DNA of 64,000 nt from Tigriopus japonicus. Taxonomy: Eukaryota > Arthropoda > Copepoda > Harpacticoida > Harpacticidae. Position 1 is the stretch's first letter, and each line of letters opens with the position of its first letter. Shown piece by piece: positions 41,901 to 54,299 of the stretch. Both the position numbers and the translations under genes were made by a program. The stretch spans positions 7,202,872 to 7,266,871 of the forward strand of contig CM021318.1 of NCBI GenBank assembly GCA_010645155.1, written 5' to 3'. Under the pieces are notes generated by a model. That model made no database searches. It saw only the letters and a list, made by a program, of their open reading frames with translations, and was not told the DNA's origin.

Positions 41901-44900
41901 TCATCCTGTGTCTCTTGCTTGGTTCTTTCGCTTAAGAGCGATTCTCGATTTCCACTCAAGATATGCAGCACGAGGAGCACTTTATACATGATTTAATGTA
42001 CAGAGACCCCTCCCCTATGTAGGTTCCAAATCCCACCAAGAGTGGCCAATGCACTCTCACTCTGCACATTCAAAAACCTTATCTAAGGCACAATGAAGTA
42101 GTTCCAAGTGAAGGAGCCCACGGCTGAACTGCACCATTATTTTTCTCATGTATAGACAGCACCATCCTAACTAATACCACAGCCACCACTACTACTATTG
42201 CTCCAGTAGTGCGCGTTCGTTCCAAGACCACCGCCGCCATCACTACTTCCTCAGTTCACTATTCCATTCACCGCCCCTTCGCTCTCAATGGCTGGCTGTT
42301 GTGTTCGTTCGTTCTGAATCCTATGGGTTCTGCAGAGAATTCAATGGAAAGATATTACTGCATACACCATCATGACTTTGTTGCATTTTCTCTGGCCCTT
42401 CAATTCATGGCCTTGCAAGAGAGTGTCAGATTAACATAATCTGGCCCTATGTCACGGAGATTGCTCGTTGCCCTTGGGCGTCTTATGATTCACACTCAAT
42501 ACGGAGTCCATTTGGGCGCAAAGTTAATCAAAAACGAGATCTAAGAGACTCACTACGCAACAAAATGAAACGACAAAATGAACTGTTTTGTTAACGAAAG
42601 CAATCCAGGTTCTGCCATTGTCAAAGATCGTTGTAAGAAATACTCTGAACTTGGTACAAGTTGGTCGACCAATGTCTGGAACTTGAGACGTTGGTTCACT
42701 CACGGAATTTGAGAAATCCATTCCATTCTGGCTCACTGATTTTGAACTCTTGTTCCAGTTTCATTGTGGAAGATTGGGGTCCTTGTAGTGCCTTGTGTGG
42801 CGAAGGCTTTCGAAAAAGAAAAGTCGAATGCAAGATCTTTTTGGAGTTCTCCAAAACCGTGGCAACATTGCCCGATCACAAATGTCCTGGACCCAAGCCC
42901 ATGGAGACCGAAATTTGCTTCGCCGGCCTTTGCGACTTTGTGGACCAATCTAAAGAGGTGTCGTCCACAACAAGTCCAACTAAGCCAAAGAATCCATCCT
43001 CGGACATCCAAAGTGATCATTTCCAAGAGATCGAACATCCCCTTCCGGCGTTAGCTCTTAAAATAGAACGCAAGATCTCATATCGATGGAAAGAGGCCGG
43101 GTTTACGACGTGTTCTGAATCCTGTTTAGGAGGTAATAACTCCTCTCCTCTCAACACTTCCTGTTCCCAACAGATTCCGTCAAACCAAAACCTTCTTCCT
43201 CTACTTTCAGGCATCCAAGAAACCAAGATACTTTGCGTGGATGACGCCTTAGAGACACCGGTTTCGCCGGTGAATTGTAAACTATCCGAGCGACCGGAGG
43301 TCAGGGTCCAGACATGCAACGATCATCCGTGTCCTCCGCGATGGAACGTGTCTGACTTCAGTGATTGCTCCAAATCTTGCGGAGGTGGAATCCAGACTCG
43401 AACAGTGACGTGCATCCAAGAGGTTCGCCATGGGAAAGACAACATTCTTCGAGTGGATGATAGTTTCTGCCCTCAGCCTCCTCCAATCACTCAGCAGTTT
43501 TGCAACGTCATTGATTGTCCAATCAATTGGAACACATCGCCATGGACCAAAGTAAGCCATACGTGATCTCAGGACAGGCTTAATCAAATGATTGAAAGCT
43601 CTTGTTTAACCTCAATTCCTTGAGCGATGGAAAAAAGGCTTCTTTTTATAGTTTTGATCAAAGCGCTTTCCAAATATTGAAAACTAGCACTTTCAAATGT
43701 TGTGCGTGTACGAACACCACATAAAAAAACTAGACGTCATTCACAGAGGTTTATTGTGAGCCAATGATCCACGACCAAGAAAAGATGAGAGGGCAAGTTC
43801 AGTTTTCCCCGTCTTCTTTTGCCGAGTTAGACAGTGAGTGGTCCTTGGAACAACGATCGACTCGATTTGAGCCAATGAAGCGTGCCTTGGGCAAACCTTG
43901 GTTTTCATGGCCTCTTAGGCCAACATTGGACTAGAAAGAACGAGAAAAAGACCGAACAACCGACCACGGAATTACCACTGCACAAGGAAGGAGGCAAGGA
44001 AGCACATGCTCCCACGCACGCGAACATGAAAGAGGGTCATGGGTTTGCTGTGGAAGCATTCTTGGAAATTCTTGGACCACTTCATGAGCAAACTTTTCGT
44101 CTGTCTGGTCGGTCTTTCACAAGAATCTAAGATATGTGGGCTTGTCTATAATACTCATCCGCGTAAAGTAGGATGAAGAGGGGTTCGAGTACTTACTTTT
44201 GCTCTTTTTTATGGCAGTTCGATATCAACCCAATATTTTAGCCACCCAACTTTTCCCCTCGAACCATCCAAGTGTTGACATGTTCGAGGAGAAAAGATCT
44301 TTAATGCGAACGTTTTCCGCAATTTATTTCGCAGTGCTCAAAGAAATGTGGAACCGGCACCATGTACAGAAAAGTTCGGTGTCAACAATTGCTGGCCTTG
44401 GGCGAGATCGCCAACAAACCCGAAGATGAATGTCCTAGACCCAGACCTCAGTCCGAGAAGACCTGCTACGATCGAGCTTGTACCAGTTATGACTACGAAC
44501 CATCCAGACACATCTTCCACGGCAACGATAAAGACAACGACGATGATATTGGATCCATGAAGAAGAACATTTTGCCCACCATCAAGGCCAATTTCTACCA
44601 AGCCTTTGTCCAAGAACCGGGGAAAAAGACGGTGAAACTGAAGGTCGGCGGACATGCGACCGTTTACGAGGGAACCAAAGTCAAAATTGCATGTCCTGTC
44701 AAAAAGTTCAACAAGTGAGTTTGTTAGGTCTGCTTGACACTTGACTTGTTTTAATTGTCAAAAGCCACCCACACCTCTTGGCACGAAATGTTGGCACAAA
44801 ATGAAAAGCTACCTTTCAAGTTCAAGTGGCAAGCAATAAAAAAGTACTGTATATTTTTAATCCGAGGCCGCTCTTGACTCTTTGTTTTTCTCCAGATCCA

Positions 44901-47900
44901 TGCTGAAATGGTTTAAAGGGGATCAGATGATCGAGCAAGGTGGATCAGACAAGAGGGTGAAAAAGGGCAAACATTTGGGCGGTTCCTCGAAAAGACGACG
45001 AGTGAGCCAACAGCGAGTGTTCGTAACCAGAAAGGGCTCCCTACGGATCAAGCGTATTTCATATGCAGATGCTGGAACATACTCGTGCATGGGTAAGTGG
45101 AAAGCCATAGAGAGGCTTCCAATTTGCACTCTATAGAGTACTTGAGCCTTGCTGGTCTTCTATTCATAATGCGATGAACTGATGATGATGACAACCTGTG
45201 TATGTGTAATAGATGGGATAACAACAACACCCTTCATTCAGAACCTGATTCCCGTCAAACACGGACCGAGAGAATCAGCATAACAAAAGACTGGAACACC
45301 ATTGCTAACGGACTTGCCCTGTTCCCCTTCCTTTTCCGTGCTCTTCGTTTTCTTTTTCCTCTTTCTCCTCCCCCTCTCTTTGAACATATCGTGTTCGAAC
45401 AACATTTTACTTCTACTTTGTCAAAAGTGGTTGCTTGATCCTGGGCCTTGGATGGTTAGAGTGGGAAGTTTTCGTTCCATCCACGACGGAAATTGTTCCC
45501 ATTCGTTTTTTGTTCTGTTTTGGTCAGCAAAAGTCAATTGTTCCCTTTTCCACCCATTACATAAGAAATGAGGCGACGTTCGTTCGTTCGTTGTAAGGCC
45601 TTTTCAGAGTACAAGTATGGACTTTAGTCTCGAAGTAGGATCTAAGGAAAGCGGTGTTTCCGGGTTTTCAGGAACATTTTATATCCCATGAAGATTCTTT
45701 TTTGGACAAAAGAAGTTCATTGTCACATTGTACCGAAAACATTAGACTTGAACCAAAGCAGTCTAGAAATATCAGGAAAATATGTGGGCAAATTGCCAAG
45801 AACCGCTTTCCCTGAAGAAAGGTCAGAGTTTGATGACTGCAGACCTTCTATAGCTCATGGGAGAAAAACCAATTCAGCTTCATTATCTAGATTGTTTAGT
45901 AAGAACCACAGGACCTCCTAGCTTTTCGTGGGTTGTTGTAGTGAGAAGTTGAGTGAAAGGGGCCTCCTGACCTGATTTGGGCCAATCTCGGGCAGGTTGA
46001 GAGGGAAGGAATGTAAGTGGCTTGATCATATTACTATTCATGACTTGATGCCCTCTTCTTGCTTTCAGCGAAACAAGCGACCGCATCCATTGACATCGAA
46101 GTCAAAGCGCCATTCGGAACAGAAATCCAGATCCCTGACCCAAACAGTGAGTACTTTTTTTGCATCTCGCATTTTGCACTCAATCCATCACACGGACCTC
46201 GAAAAAGAGCAAAGGCCAAGAAAGTAGTAGTGGTCCTCTCAAGAGCCGTGGGTATTGAAAAGCCTTCTGGCCAAAGGGTAGAAAAAATACCACTAAGTTT
46301 GTTCCCGAAATGCATTTCTCTTCATGAATGAGCTGCAACTACCACGCAGCCTACGCGGGTAATTGGGCTCCTTTTCGAGGATATTTCGACAAGTGGATTG
46401 CTCGTCGAGCTCGTCTAACGCAAGCACGCTTGTGCGTCTCTTTTGACAGATTTCTACGATCCATTGAGGGCCATTAACAAATACAACAAGGAGAGAGGCC
46501 AGGAGAACGCTTGGGATTCCTCGTCTCAAGCTGACAACCAAGTTTACTCTCAAAACACGGCCGTAAAGAATGAGCTCGGTTTGCCAGATGGAAGTGGACT
46601 CTATGGAGTTGTCAAGCATATGACCGACCAACCCTATAGCTTTGAAGAGTTCAGCTATGGCAAAATATCCCCATTACCCGCTGGGTTGGGAACGAGCACG
46701 ATGGCTCCTTGGACCCAGGGGGAACAATGGAAGATTTTCTCCATGAAGAGCAACGAGAACCATCGGATGTTGGTCCCAGTTCAGGAAGATCGAGACAAGA
46801 CCACGACTTCGTCTTCCGTAGAAGGGTACATGAGGTTCAATACGGTGGAAACGAATTCCAAGGACACTGAGCCCAAGATGGATGGAGGTCGATGGCCCAT
46901 CCAAGGATCACGCTTTAATGACGACTCGTACTTTGAACTGGAAAGCAGCAGCACGTTTTGGGACGATCTGGATCACTTGGATCCCACGCACAACCGTATG
47001 GATAATGTAAGTCGAAACGATCCGAGATATCGTGTCCTTGTACTTTGGGCGTATTGTATCACACGAGGGATCTTGCTTATCTTTATTCCACTACTAACCC
47101 AAGCGGATGTATCGCGTCAATCGAACGTTGTTCCACATTCCACGTTTTTTCAGGCCATTAACCAGTTTGAACACACTTCGGTCTCGCTTTCGTCGTCCTC
47201 TTCGGACTCCACTCAGAATAATCGGTCCTCTCACATACTCTCACAACTCTTGGTTGTCCTCTGTCTGGTGTTGGGAAAGGTGGGTGTGTCTCACTTGTTC
47301 ACTCTCTGTCGCCTAACGTGTTTACCGACTAACCAGACAATATAATCCAAAATCACATCATGAATGAAGAGGAGATATCTCCCACACTTAAAAATGTTCA
47401 CCTTTCTTGAAGCTTGATGAGTTCCAGAAGCCTTCCATTTTTTGTTCAGCAAGCCTCTTCAATGCAACTATTTTTAACGCACTCATTGTATTCATTGCCT
47501 AATCAAAGGGGCGATTCATGGTCACTCCCAACCTTGACTGTAACTCCCCTAACTTTAATTCTTGTTTTTTTAAATAATGTTTTTGTTTGGTTATTAATGT
47601 TGTATGGAACAGTTTGACAGCCAAAGCTGGATATGAAATTAATGTCCGTCATCAAGAACGTTATTTTATTCTCATATCGAGAGTTATAATCTAAAATCAA
47701 GGAGCGCTATGTACTAACCGTGTATTTGGGTCAGCAACAAAATATTCTTAGATCCAGTATTCCTCTGTTCAGTTTCGACTATATTTTGCTTTGAGAGAGC
47801 TAAAGGCAATTAAGGAAACCATCTCAACAATTTTTCTTGTAAATTACAGTCTTATGCAAATTTCATGTAGTAACTTTTTTATTGTTGTTGCGTGGTGATC

Positions 47901-50900
47901 TATCAAAAATGGTTCTCGGTCACTCAAAGACCAGAAACGATCATTAAAGTTGATCTGAAATGGTAGATTAAGTAACCAAAAACCGTTTCAAGCACATTCC
48001 ATGCACATCGCAAATTTTACCCGCGACGACTATACTAAAATAGACGATCACTTGGCGAAATAACATCTTGTGATACTTTCTTATGGTTGAAATCCAGAAT
48101 GAAGATCCACTTAAGGAAGGCCATTTGTTCAGAGTACACTTACTTACCCTCGCGTAAATAATAGCTTGTTTAGTCTTGATGAGCTTGTGGAATGGTTTTG
48201 GCGCATTCCCATTTGATTTTGGGACACTTTTATGGTTAAGTCTGTAAGGGCTGAAATAACAGACCTTGATTCGATGCAGATCTTTTGGAACAGATTCGGT
48301 CATTGTTCCAACTTCATTCGATATTACATGGAAAAACACTACTTTTTGAAAATGGATCCCTGCAGTGAACAGAATAAAGGGCAATGAAGAGGAAGAGAAC
48401 GACACACCCACACAAGTCTTGAATATGCAAATTACCCTTTCAGTTTTTAACATATCTTTTCTTATCAGATTTCCTTATCTGCAGCAAAGCCGACAAAAAT
48501 CATGGGCCAAAACACCTTTTCTCTTTCTCTTTCTTCTGTTGGTTCACGTTTCACCTTGGCCTTGATGGTGAAGGGTAAAATGTTAGAATGGGGGCAAAAC
48601 AAGGCCACATCTGGCCATTCCCACCTTCATTAAGAAGGTTTCAAGTTCATTGCAAGGCGCCAAGGAGTCCTTTCGGAGGCCTTTAATGGCTTTAGAAATG
48701 GCTCAAAAATTCGAGATTGAGAGCCATCAAATGTGTACTTAAGCTGGAACATTTTGACCTAGATTGTCCTATTCATGTAGACAAGCTTCCTCTTTTGAAC
48801 TGATTTCAAAATATGTGAAGCCTTTTTCGACTCTTCCATTTTGAATTGATTACATGTAAAAATTTAATTAAGCCCTATCTGGTTACTTCAGTCTCTGGTT
48901 GTGTTCGCGTTCTTTCACCTTCTTCCATTGTTCACTCTATTCATGCATGATATTCCGCATTTTACATTTTAGACTCTAACGATAATGAACCAAAAACGAC
49001 ATCTCGATAATAACCCAGAAGAAAAAGCTGGGACAAAAGGCACACAAAGGGATTCAGGAACAACGGGAACTAAGGAGGACCCAGATTCCAGCCGCAGCCA
49101 AATCGAGGCACAGGAGAAGGACCAAGAGGATCCGCCGAATGATAATAGTGGAACCAAAGTGGAAGATGGAACAGACAATGAGGAAAAGGGTGATAACACT
49201 GACAGACCCATCAAGTTAGATTGGAAGATGGGCGAGTGGTCCAGGTGTTCGCAAACTTGTGGAGGAGGGGGAGTACAGGTACTATTCTATTGTTCTTCAA
49301 CATCCATCAAATTATGCGACAATTCGAGTAAAGCCGACGTTTACCAAAGCCAAAATGAATCTTTGACATTGGAACGTTCCAGGTCCGCGAATCGGAATGC
49401 GTGGTCGTCATGAGTAACAATGCCAGTGAGGTCATTCCGGAAAGTCTTTGCATCGATGCAGGCATGCCAGAGCCCTCTCGAAATCAGAGCTGCGGCCAAC
49501 AAAAGTGTCCTCAGTGGATCACACAACAATGGAACAAGTGTCGCGAGTCCGAGTGCGTTGCCAAGAACACAGGTAAAGAAAGAGGCACATTGCTCATGTT
49601 CAAGTTTGAAAGTGGTGGGCAAATTTGAACAAAGCAGGATCCAGTGGTAATCAATCAAGGAATAACCTTGAAACTAAGAAGTCATGATCGCTGCATCTCT
49701 ATACCTTTAAAGAGCTCCCACGATACAGATTCATTTTACTTTCGTCTCGTTTACCAAGAACGGATTGTGTCCATCCATTTACCATACGTCAAAAGTTAGC
49801 TTTAACAATGATGCGATGGTCCGTAAAAAAAGGTACATTTCGAAAAGTAAAGAGGCTATTTTTGACCTTCAATCTTCAGAGGGGAAAAACAGATTAAGAT
49901 ATTGTTTACTTCGTTTAAACACTCTTACTCATGAGCATTGCCAAGAGTAATGTTTAACAATTCAGAAGCGGTTGCTGGAAAACAGAATGCTCTAAATCTT
50001 ATTCTTGCCTTCAATATTTTCCCATAGCTCTCCAAAAGAGGGACGTCTTTTGCGGATTGGAAGATTCTTCTGCTCCGGCATTGGAAGATCGCTATTGCGA
50101 GGCCATTCTCAAGCCTCCAACATCTCGACAGTGCTTCACTCGAGTTTGCAAAACGACTTGGATCACGTCCGATTGGTCAGAGGTAAGAAGAACCAACTTG
50201 CCTTCCCTCCTTCAATCCTGCCGAACTGGATTTTGGACCATTTCCTGCATTATTAATTAATCTCCATGTCTATTTCGTCTGTCTGGAAGTTGAGCCCCTT
50301 CAGAGAAAGAGCTTCATGCATTTCAAACTTTGGATCTTTCTCCTTCCAGTGCTCTCGATCTTGTGACGACGGGGTTCAAACTAGAGATGTTACGTGTATT
50401 TGGAGGCGATTCGACCCCGATTGGAAAAAGAATTCAGAACCCGATACATCTTGGAGCGTTCTGAAATCGCGCGGAATTTCTGGTTCATTTTGTACGGATC
50501 TAAAGAAACCTCGAGATAGTCGAAAGTGCAAGCTCACGTCATGCCCTGTAACGCCCATTAACATGGTTTCCAACTCGATACGTAAGTCAAAGAAACGAAA
50601 AACGTCTAGAACGGGGCAAAAGTAAAGTATCTTGTTTCCAACATCGATGGCAAAACCGTAGGGGCAGTTCTGAAGACTTTTGAAACAAATTCACTATTGC
50701 CGTAGTCAAACTGAGTTTCAGTCACCTTATGAGGTCCGCCATCAATAGCGGTGGTCCATTACAACTTTAATATGAAAAAAGCCTCATAACTAGGGACGGG
50801 CAAAAAATGCAAATCAAAAGAAGCTTTTGGTTAGCAAAGTTGCACAAAAATCAGCCCAAAATTGTAAAATAAAATGCAGGAAAAGGTCAAAAGCGCAAAT

Positions 50901-51687
50901 AAAAACCAGAAAAGCGCAAATAAAATTTTAAAAATTCGCAAAAGAACTGAAATTTCTGAAGCAAAAAGCTTCAGATACTTTCTTGTCATCTGCTTGTTAT
51001 TTTTCAATCTTGAAGAGCAAAATTTAGATATTGAAATAGTAGTAATCAATACTATGCTAGCCTACGCTGGGAGCCGTAAAATCAGATTTAGTTTTCAAAT
51101 TTGAAAATAAATCTTCCAAAAGTAAACATTTTCAAAGAAGAAATAGCAAACTCTCAACAATTTGTCCATTTCAGGCCGAATTCGTAAAAAAATCGTGCAA
51201 ATAAAGTCGAAAAGTGTAAAAAGGCAAATAAATGTGTTCGTACCCAAAATTTTTTACACTTTTTGCCCGTCCCTACAAATAACTTAGGGACACTTTTTTG
51301 AATTTCTTTGGAACGTGTTCCATGACTTTAAAGGCCAGACTGCACACATTTTGGCAATTATAATCAAGAAGGGACTGGACAAAAAAAAGCCTTTTTTGAA
51401 TTCCATCGATACAATCCATCAAGTTCATACCTGTTGTCTACCAAGTGTTCGTGAACCCAGATAATTTGTAGTCCGAGTGCACCTGCTCATATTTTTTGAC
51501 GCTAAATTTCCAAGTTTTAGTTTTGCAAAATGTAACGTGTGACATTTGTTTCCTTTCAGAAGAACCAGCCGAACGATTACAGAAGCTCTGTGATGATCAA
51601 TCGCAATATTGTGGATTGGTCCAATCGTTTAAGATGTGCCATATCGAGAAATACCAAGTTCAGTGTTGCCGAACTTGTTCCACTTGA
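34147..51687 (+). CDS. nolo/madd-4: Secreted ADAMTS-like protein, ADAMTSL1/3 - MADD-4/Punctin family (18 exons, 5' partial)
   Basis: Family role: secreted, protease-less ADAMTS relatives acting in extracellular matrix; C. elegans MADD-4 organises synaptic receptors and guides muscle arms. Exons: 34147-34377, 35019-35198, 35631-35905, 37517-37619, 39810-39905, 41055-41455, 42759-43132, 43211-43551, 44335-44714, 44896-45092, 46069-46146, 46450-47006, 47154-47279, 48973-49278, 49383-49572, 50028-50182, 50350-50581, 51560-51687. Every junction is GT-AG and in phase, giving 1449 codons plus TGA. Order: TSR1 with WSTWSPC, ADAMTS cysteine-rich segment ending CGTCGG, TSR2-8, one Ig domain, an S/T/D-rich linker, TSR9-11, PLAC. 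No metalloprotease, and no spacer domain between the cysteine-rich segment and TSR2. Several repeats carry CSxSC/CSxTC, the O-fucose acceptor pattern. The start codon and signal peptide were not found. Exon 47154-47279 is symmetric (phase 0-0) and could be skipped. The gene is convergent with AMMECR1. Confidence 0.93.
37517..44460 (+). other. ADAMTSL central TSR cluster (TSR3-TSR8)
   Basis: TSR3 spans exons 37517-37619 and 39810-39905 (DWSECSKSCGGG). TSR4 begins in 39810-39905 and continues in 41055-41455 (CSVQCGRRGLQHRNVIC), followed by a proline/serine linker. TSR5 (EDWGPCSALCGEGF) and the start of TSR6 are in 42759-43132. TSR6 is completed across a 78-bp intron in 43211-43551, which also carries TSR7 (CSKSCGGGIQTRTVTC). 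TSR8 (CSKKCGTGTMYRKVRC) opens exon 44335-44714. Splitting of TSRs just before the CSxxC motif recurs (39905/41055, 43551/44335), as expected of an old repeat-duplication gene. Confidence 0.9.
43133..43210 (+). other. 78-bp in-frame mini-intron inside TSR6
   Basis: Donor GTAATA at 43133, pyrimidine-rich tract and CTTTCAG acceptor at 43209-43210. The intron is 78 bp, a multiple of three, and has no stop in frame. Removing it gives SCLGGIQETKILC, which fits the ADAMTSL TSR pattern SCGGGVQEAVVSC. Retention would insert 26 serine/asparagine-rich residues into the repeat. Confidence 0.85.
44461..46146 (+). other. ADAMTSL Ig C2-like domain
   Basis: Encoded by the end of 44335-44714, 44896-45092 and 46069-46146. 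Seen: KLKVGGHATVYEGTKVKIAC (first Ig cysteine), MLKWFKGD (core tryptophan), GSLRIKRISYADAGTYSC (second cysteine with the DAGxYxC signature) and IDIEVKAPFG as the last strand. It corresponds to the first Ig domain of human ADAMTSL1/3. Between core tryptophan and E/F strands lies a strongly basic insert (RVKKGKHLGG and SSKRRRVSQQR). No further Ig domains follow; the vertebrate proteins have additional ones. Confidence 0.88.
45577..45592. repeat. (CGTT)n microsatellite
   Basis: Four tandem CGTT units within an ADAMTSL intron. Confidence 0.8.
46450..47279 (+). other. ADAMTSL low-complexity linker exons
   Basis: Exon 46450-47006 encodes about 186 residues rich in S, D, N and T with several aromatic residues (FYDPLRAINKY, SYFELESSSTFWDDLDHLD) and no recognisable fold. 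Exon 47154-47279 adds 42 residues: a serine run followed by the hydrophobic ILSQLLVVLCLVLG. The latter has good splice sites, but its coding status is less certain because it can be skipped without changing frame. Confidence 0.65.
48973..51687 (+). other. ADAMTSL C-terminal module: TSR9-TSR11 and PLAC
   Basis: Exon 48973-49278 starts with an E/D/K/T-rich stretch and then TSR9 (GEWSRCSQTCGGGG). Exons 49383-49572 and 50028-50182 finish TSR9 and carry the divergent TSR10 (WNKCRESECVAKNTG...QKRDVFC), whose CRESEC replaces CSxxC, as in the equivalent human repeat. TSR11 (SDWSECSRSCDDGVQTRDVTC) spans 50028-50182 and 50350-50581. The last exon encodes a PLAC domain, LCDDQSQYCGLVQSFKMC then YQVQCCRTC, with six cysteines, ending at TGA 51685-51687. 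Confidence 0.92.
50791..51275. mobile_element. hAT-like MITE, 485 bp, with terminal inverted repeats and degenerate 8-bp target duplication
   Basis: The left end (50791-50813) and the reverse complement of the right end (51253-51275) match at 21 of 23 positions and share TAGGGACGGGCAAAAA. Flanks CTCATAAC (50783-50790) and CAAATAAC (51276-51283) match at 6 of 8 positions, as expected for an aged 8-bp target-site duplication of the hAT superfamily. The interior is A-rich with subterminal AAGCGCAAATAAAA words (near 50890 and 50911) and encodes no transposase, so it is non-autonomous. It lies in the last ADAMTSL intron. Confidence 0.8.
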
Positions 51688-52138
51688 GACCGGCGCATCC
51701 AGTGTTGCTATAAGAAGACATTTAAAATGCCAGATCTCCTGAATTATTTTCCACACGTTTTATCATCTAGCCTGTTCCTTCCCACAAGGCTTCTCCTTCT
51801 CGGCTGTGACTTCAAATTCAAAGCAGAAAAACACAAAAAAATACAAATTCATTTTTATGCCAGTACAACATAGCGCTCTGACAAGCTTTTCCTATATCTT
51901 CAGGTTTTGCTTTAAAAGTACGATCTAAACTACGGCTAATTTTCAAGCGCTTCTTGACCCTCATCGTTGAATTGCAGTGAACTTTTCCTCCGACTATTAC
52001 TTTTACTACCCCCACCACTTAGTGTATCTAACACTATCTCTCTACGATGTTATCAATTCATACGAAATATATTTGATGTAAGTGTACTACATTTCAATTC
52101 CGACGTCTCATATGGGTGGGCCTTAAATCAAGAAGATT

Positions 52139-52144
52139 TTTATT
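52139..52144 (-). promoter_or_regulatory. Possible poly(A) signal AATAAA for AMMECR1
   Basis: AATAAA on the minus strand about 0.8 kb after the AMMECR1 stop. If both this and the plus-strand ATTAAA at 52270 are used, the two convergent 3' UTRs overlap. Confidence 0.3.
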
Positions 52145-52269
52145 AATCAAAAACCGTTCTCAAATTTAGTATAATGTGGAATTAGACGAATGTCTCTTTA
52201 CAAAAGCAAGAAAATTGTACTAAAACAATGAATAAGGGTGTTCGACTCAAACACGCACGGAACTATACA

Positions 52270-52275
52270 ATTAAA
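52270..52275 (+). promoter_or_regulatory. Possible poly(A) signal ATTAAA for the ADAMTSL gene
   Basis: The first variant poly(A) hexamer seen after the stop at 51687; no AATAAA was found nearer. A hexamer alone is weak evidence. Confidence 0.2.
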
Positions 52276-52944
52276 TAGAGGGACACACCAAATAATTGGA
52301 TTTGAACATTAGGGGCTTTCAAATATACTTTGATAATTGAGGAGTTAAGCCAGAAGCTATCACATAAGAGACATAAAAATATGGTTCTCTTGACCTCACT
52401 ACCATTGGTGGTGCTATTGGTGACAGTAAATTTTGAATTTGAACCTCTTTACAAATGGTTACGGAAATTGGGGGGATTTGCTTGCTTTTTTTTGTTTTTG
52501 TTTTGCTTTCGTTTTTGCTAAATTTAAGCCACAAAGGGCATCGAATCTTTAAGGGATACAACACCACCACAGTGTAATGATCTCTGGATGAATATGGATC
52601 AAATAGGGTTCTTTGAAGATGGAACTGGTTGATTTCTTGTAATCTATTGTAATCACAAGTGTGAGCGGCTACCATTGAAGTAATAAGTCATTCAGGTCGT
52701 CCTTGAGGTAAGCGAGAAAGTCAATGGCAGTTTGACCCAACGAGACTGGCAAAGAGCAGTCCGTCAGTCCCCCGGGATCCAGGGGACACCCGTTGTCACT
52801 CTTCGTCTCACCGTATCCCATCTCAATTTTGTTGTTGATCTTCTTTGTCCTCATTTTCTCCACCAACACCACCACTTCCCCCTCCTCCTCCTCCTGATTC
52901 TGATCTTGCACAGCTTGCACAGACTCGTGGGCCGAAAGCCAAGG

Positions 52945-53952
<1,008 letters not shown>

Positions 53953-54032
53953 GACACTCACACCCGTTTCTTTCTTAGATGAAAGAAACCAAATCACAGG
54001 ACAAAGGCAGACACGGGTAAATGGGTGGGTGT

Positions 54033-54293
54033 TCAAGGCTTGAGCCCACACTCACACAAGGCAAGAGGACAGGAGAACACTGGGATGGATGGATGGGCGG
54101 ATATTTGGGGGTCCCTCCTCCTTCTTCCTCCTCCGCCTCCTCCTCCTGTGGATGGCTTTTGTCCTGTCTCTTTGACTAGTTCAGCTGCAGGTCTTCCTTT
54201 CTTTGTACTTGCACTGTACTTCTTGGACTCCAACCTAGCCTTCTCTCTCGCTGAAGAGCGCTGCTGAAGCAGCAGGCCATCGTACTCGAACAT
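54033..54293 (-). other. Possible 5'-UTR ORF or alternative first exon upstream of AMMECR1
   Basis: An 86-codon ATG ORF with a basic, charged first half (EKARLESKKYSASTKKGRP), then a glycine run and arginine run. A consensus donor (GTGAGT, read from 54055) lies near its end, but no tested acceptor joins it in frame to the AMMECR1 exon starting at 53952. It could be a uORF in the leader, an alternative first exon or chance. Confidence 0.25.
54110..54150. repeat. CCT/CTT polypyrimidine tract
   Basis: About 40 bases of nearly pure pyrimidine (purine on the AMMECR1 sense strand) just upstream of AMMECR1. It could be a promoter-proximal GAGA-type element or simple repeat. Confidence 0.5.
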
Positions 54294-54299
54294 AGGCCA

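Larger units (their letters stand above)
34378..51559 (+). other. ADAMTSL introns over 300 bp: content
   Basis: Introns 34378-35018, 35906-37516, 37620-39809, 39906-41054, 41456-42758, 43552-44334, 45093-46068, 47280-48972 and 49573-50027 contain no supportable exon or RNA gene. Intron 50582-51559 carries a hAT-like MITE. Intron 45093-46068 holds a (CGTT)n run at 45577-45592. Intron 46147-46449 is 303 bp and unremarkable. The intron 47280-48972 contains a 161-codon antisense ORF that I do not support. Confidence 0.6.

Noticed and set aside
46443..47345. Single 300-codon plus-strand ORF
   Set aside because: It reads through a real intron (47007-47153); the conserved product uses exon 46450-47006, with 47154-47279 as a separate exon.
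47968..48453. 161-codon antisense ORF with ATG in an ADAMTSL intron
   Set aside because: No recognisable domain, odd composition and no splice or family support; possibly a transposon scrap or chance.
52669..52920. 83-codon acidic ORF downstream of AMMECR1
   Set aside because: Family proteins end near the chosen stop at 52945; this is most simply 3' UTR.
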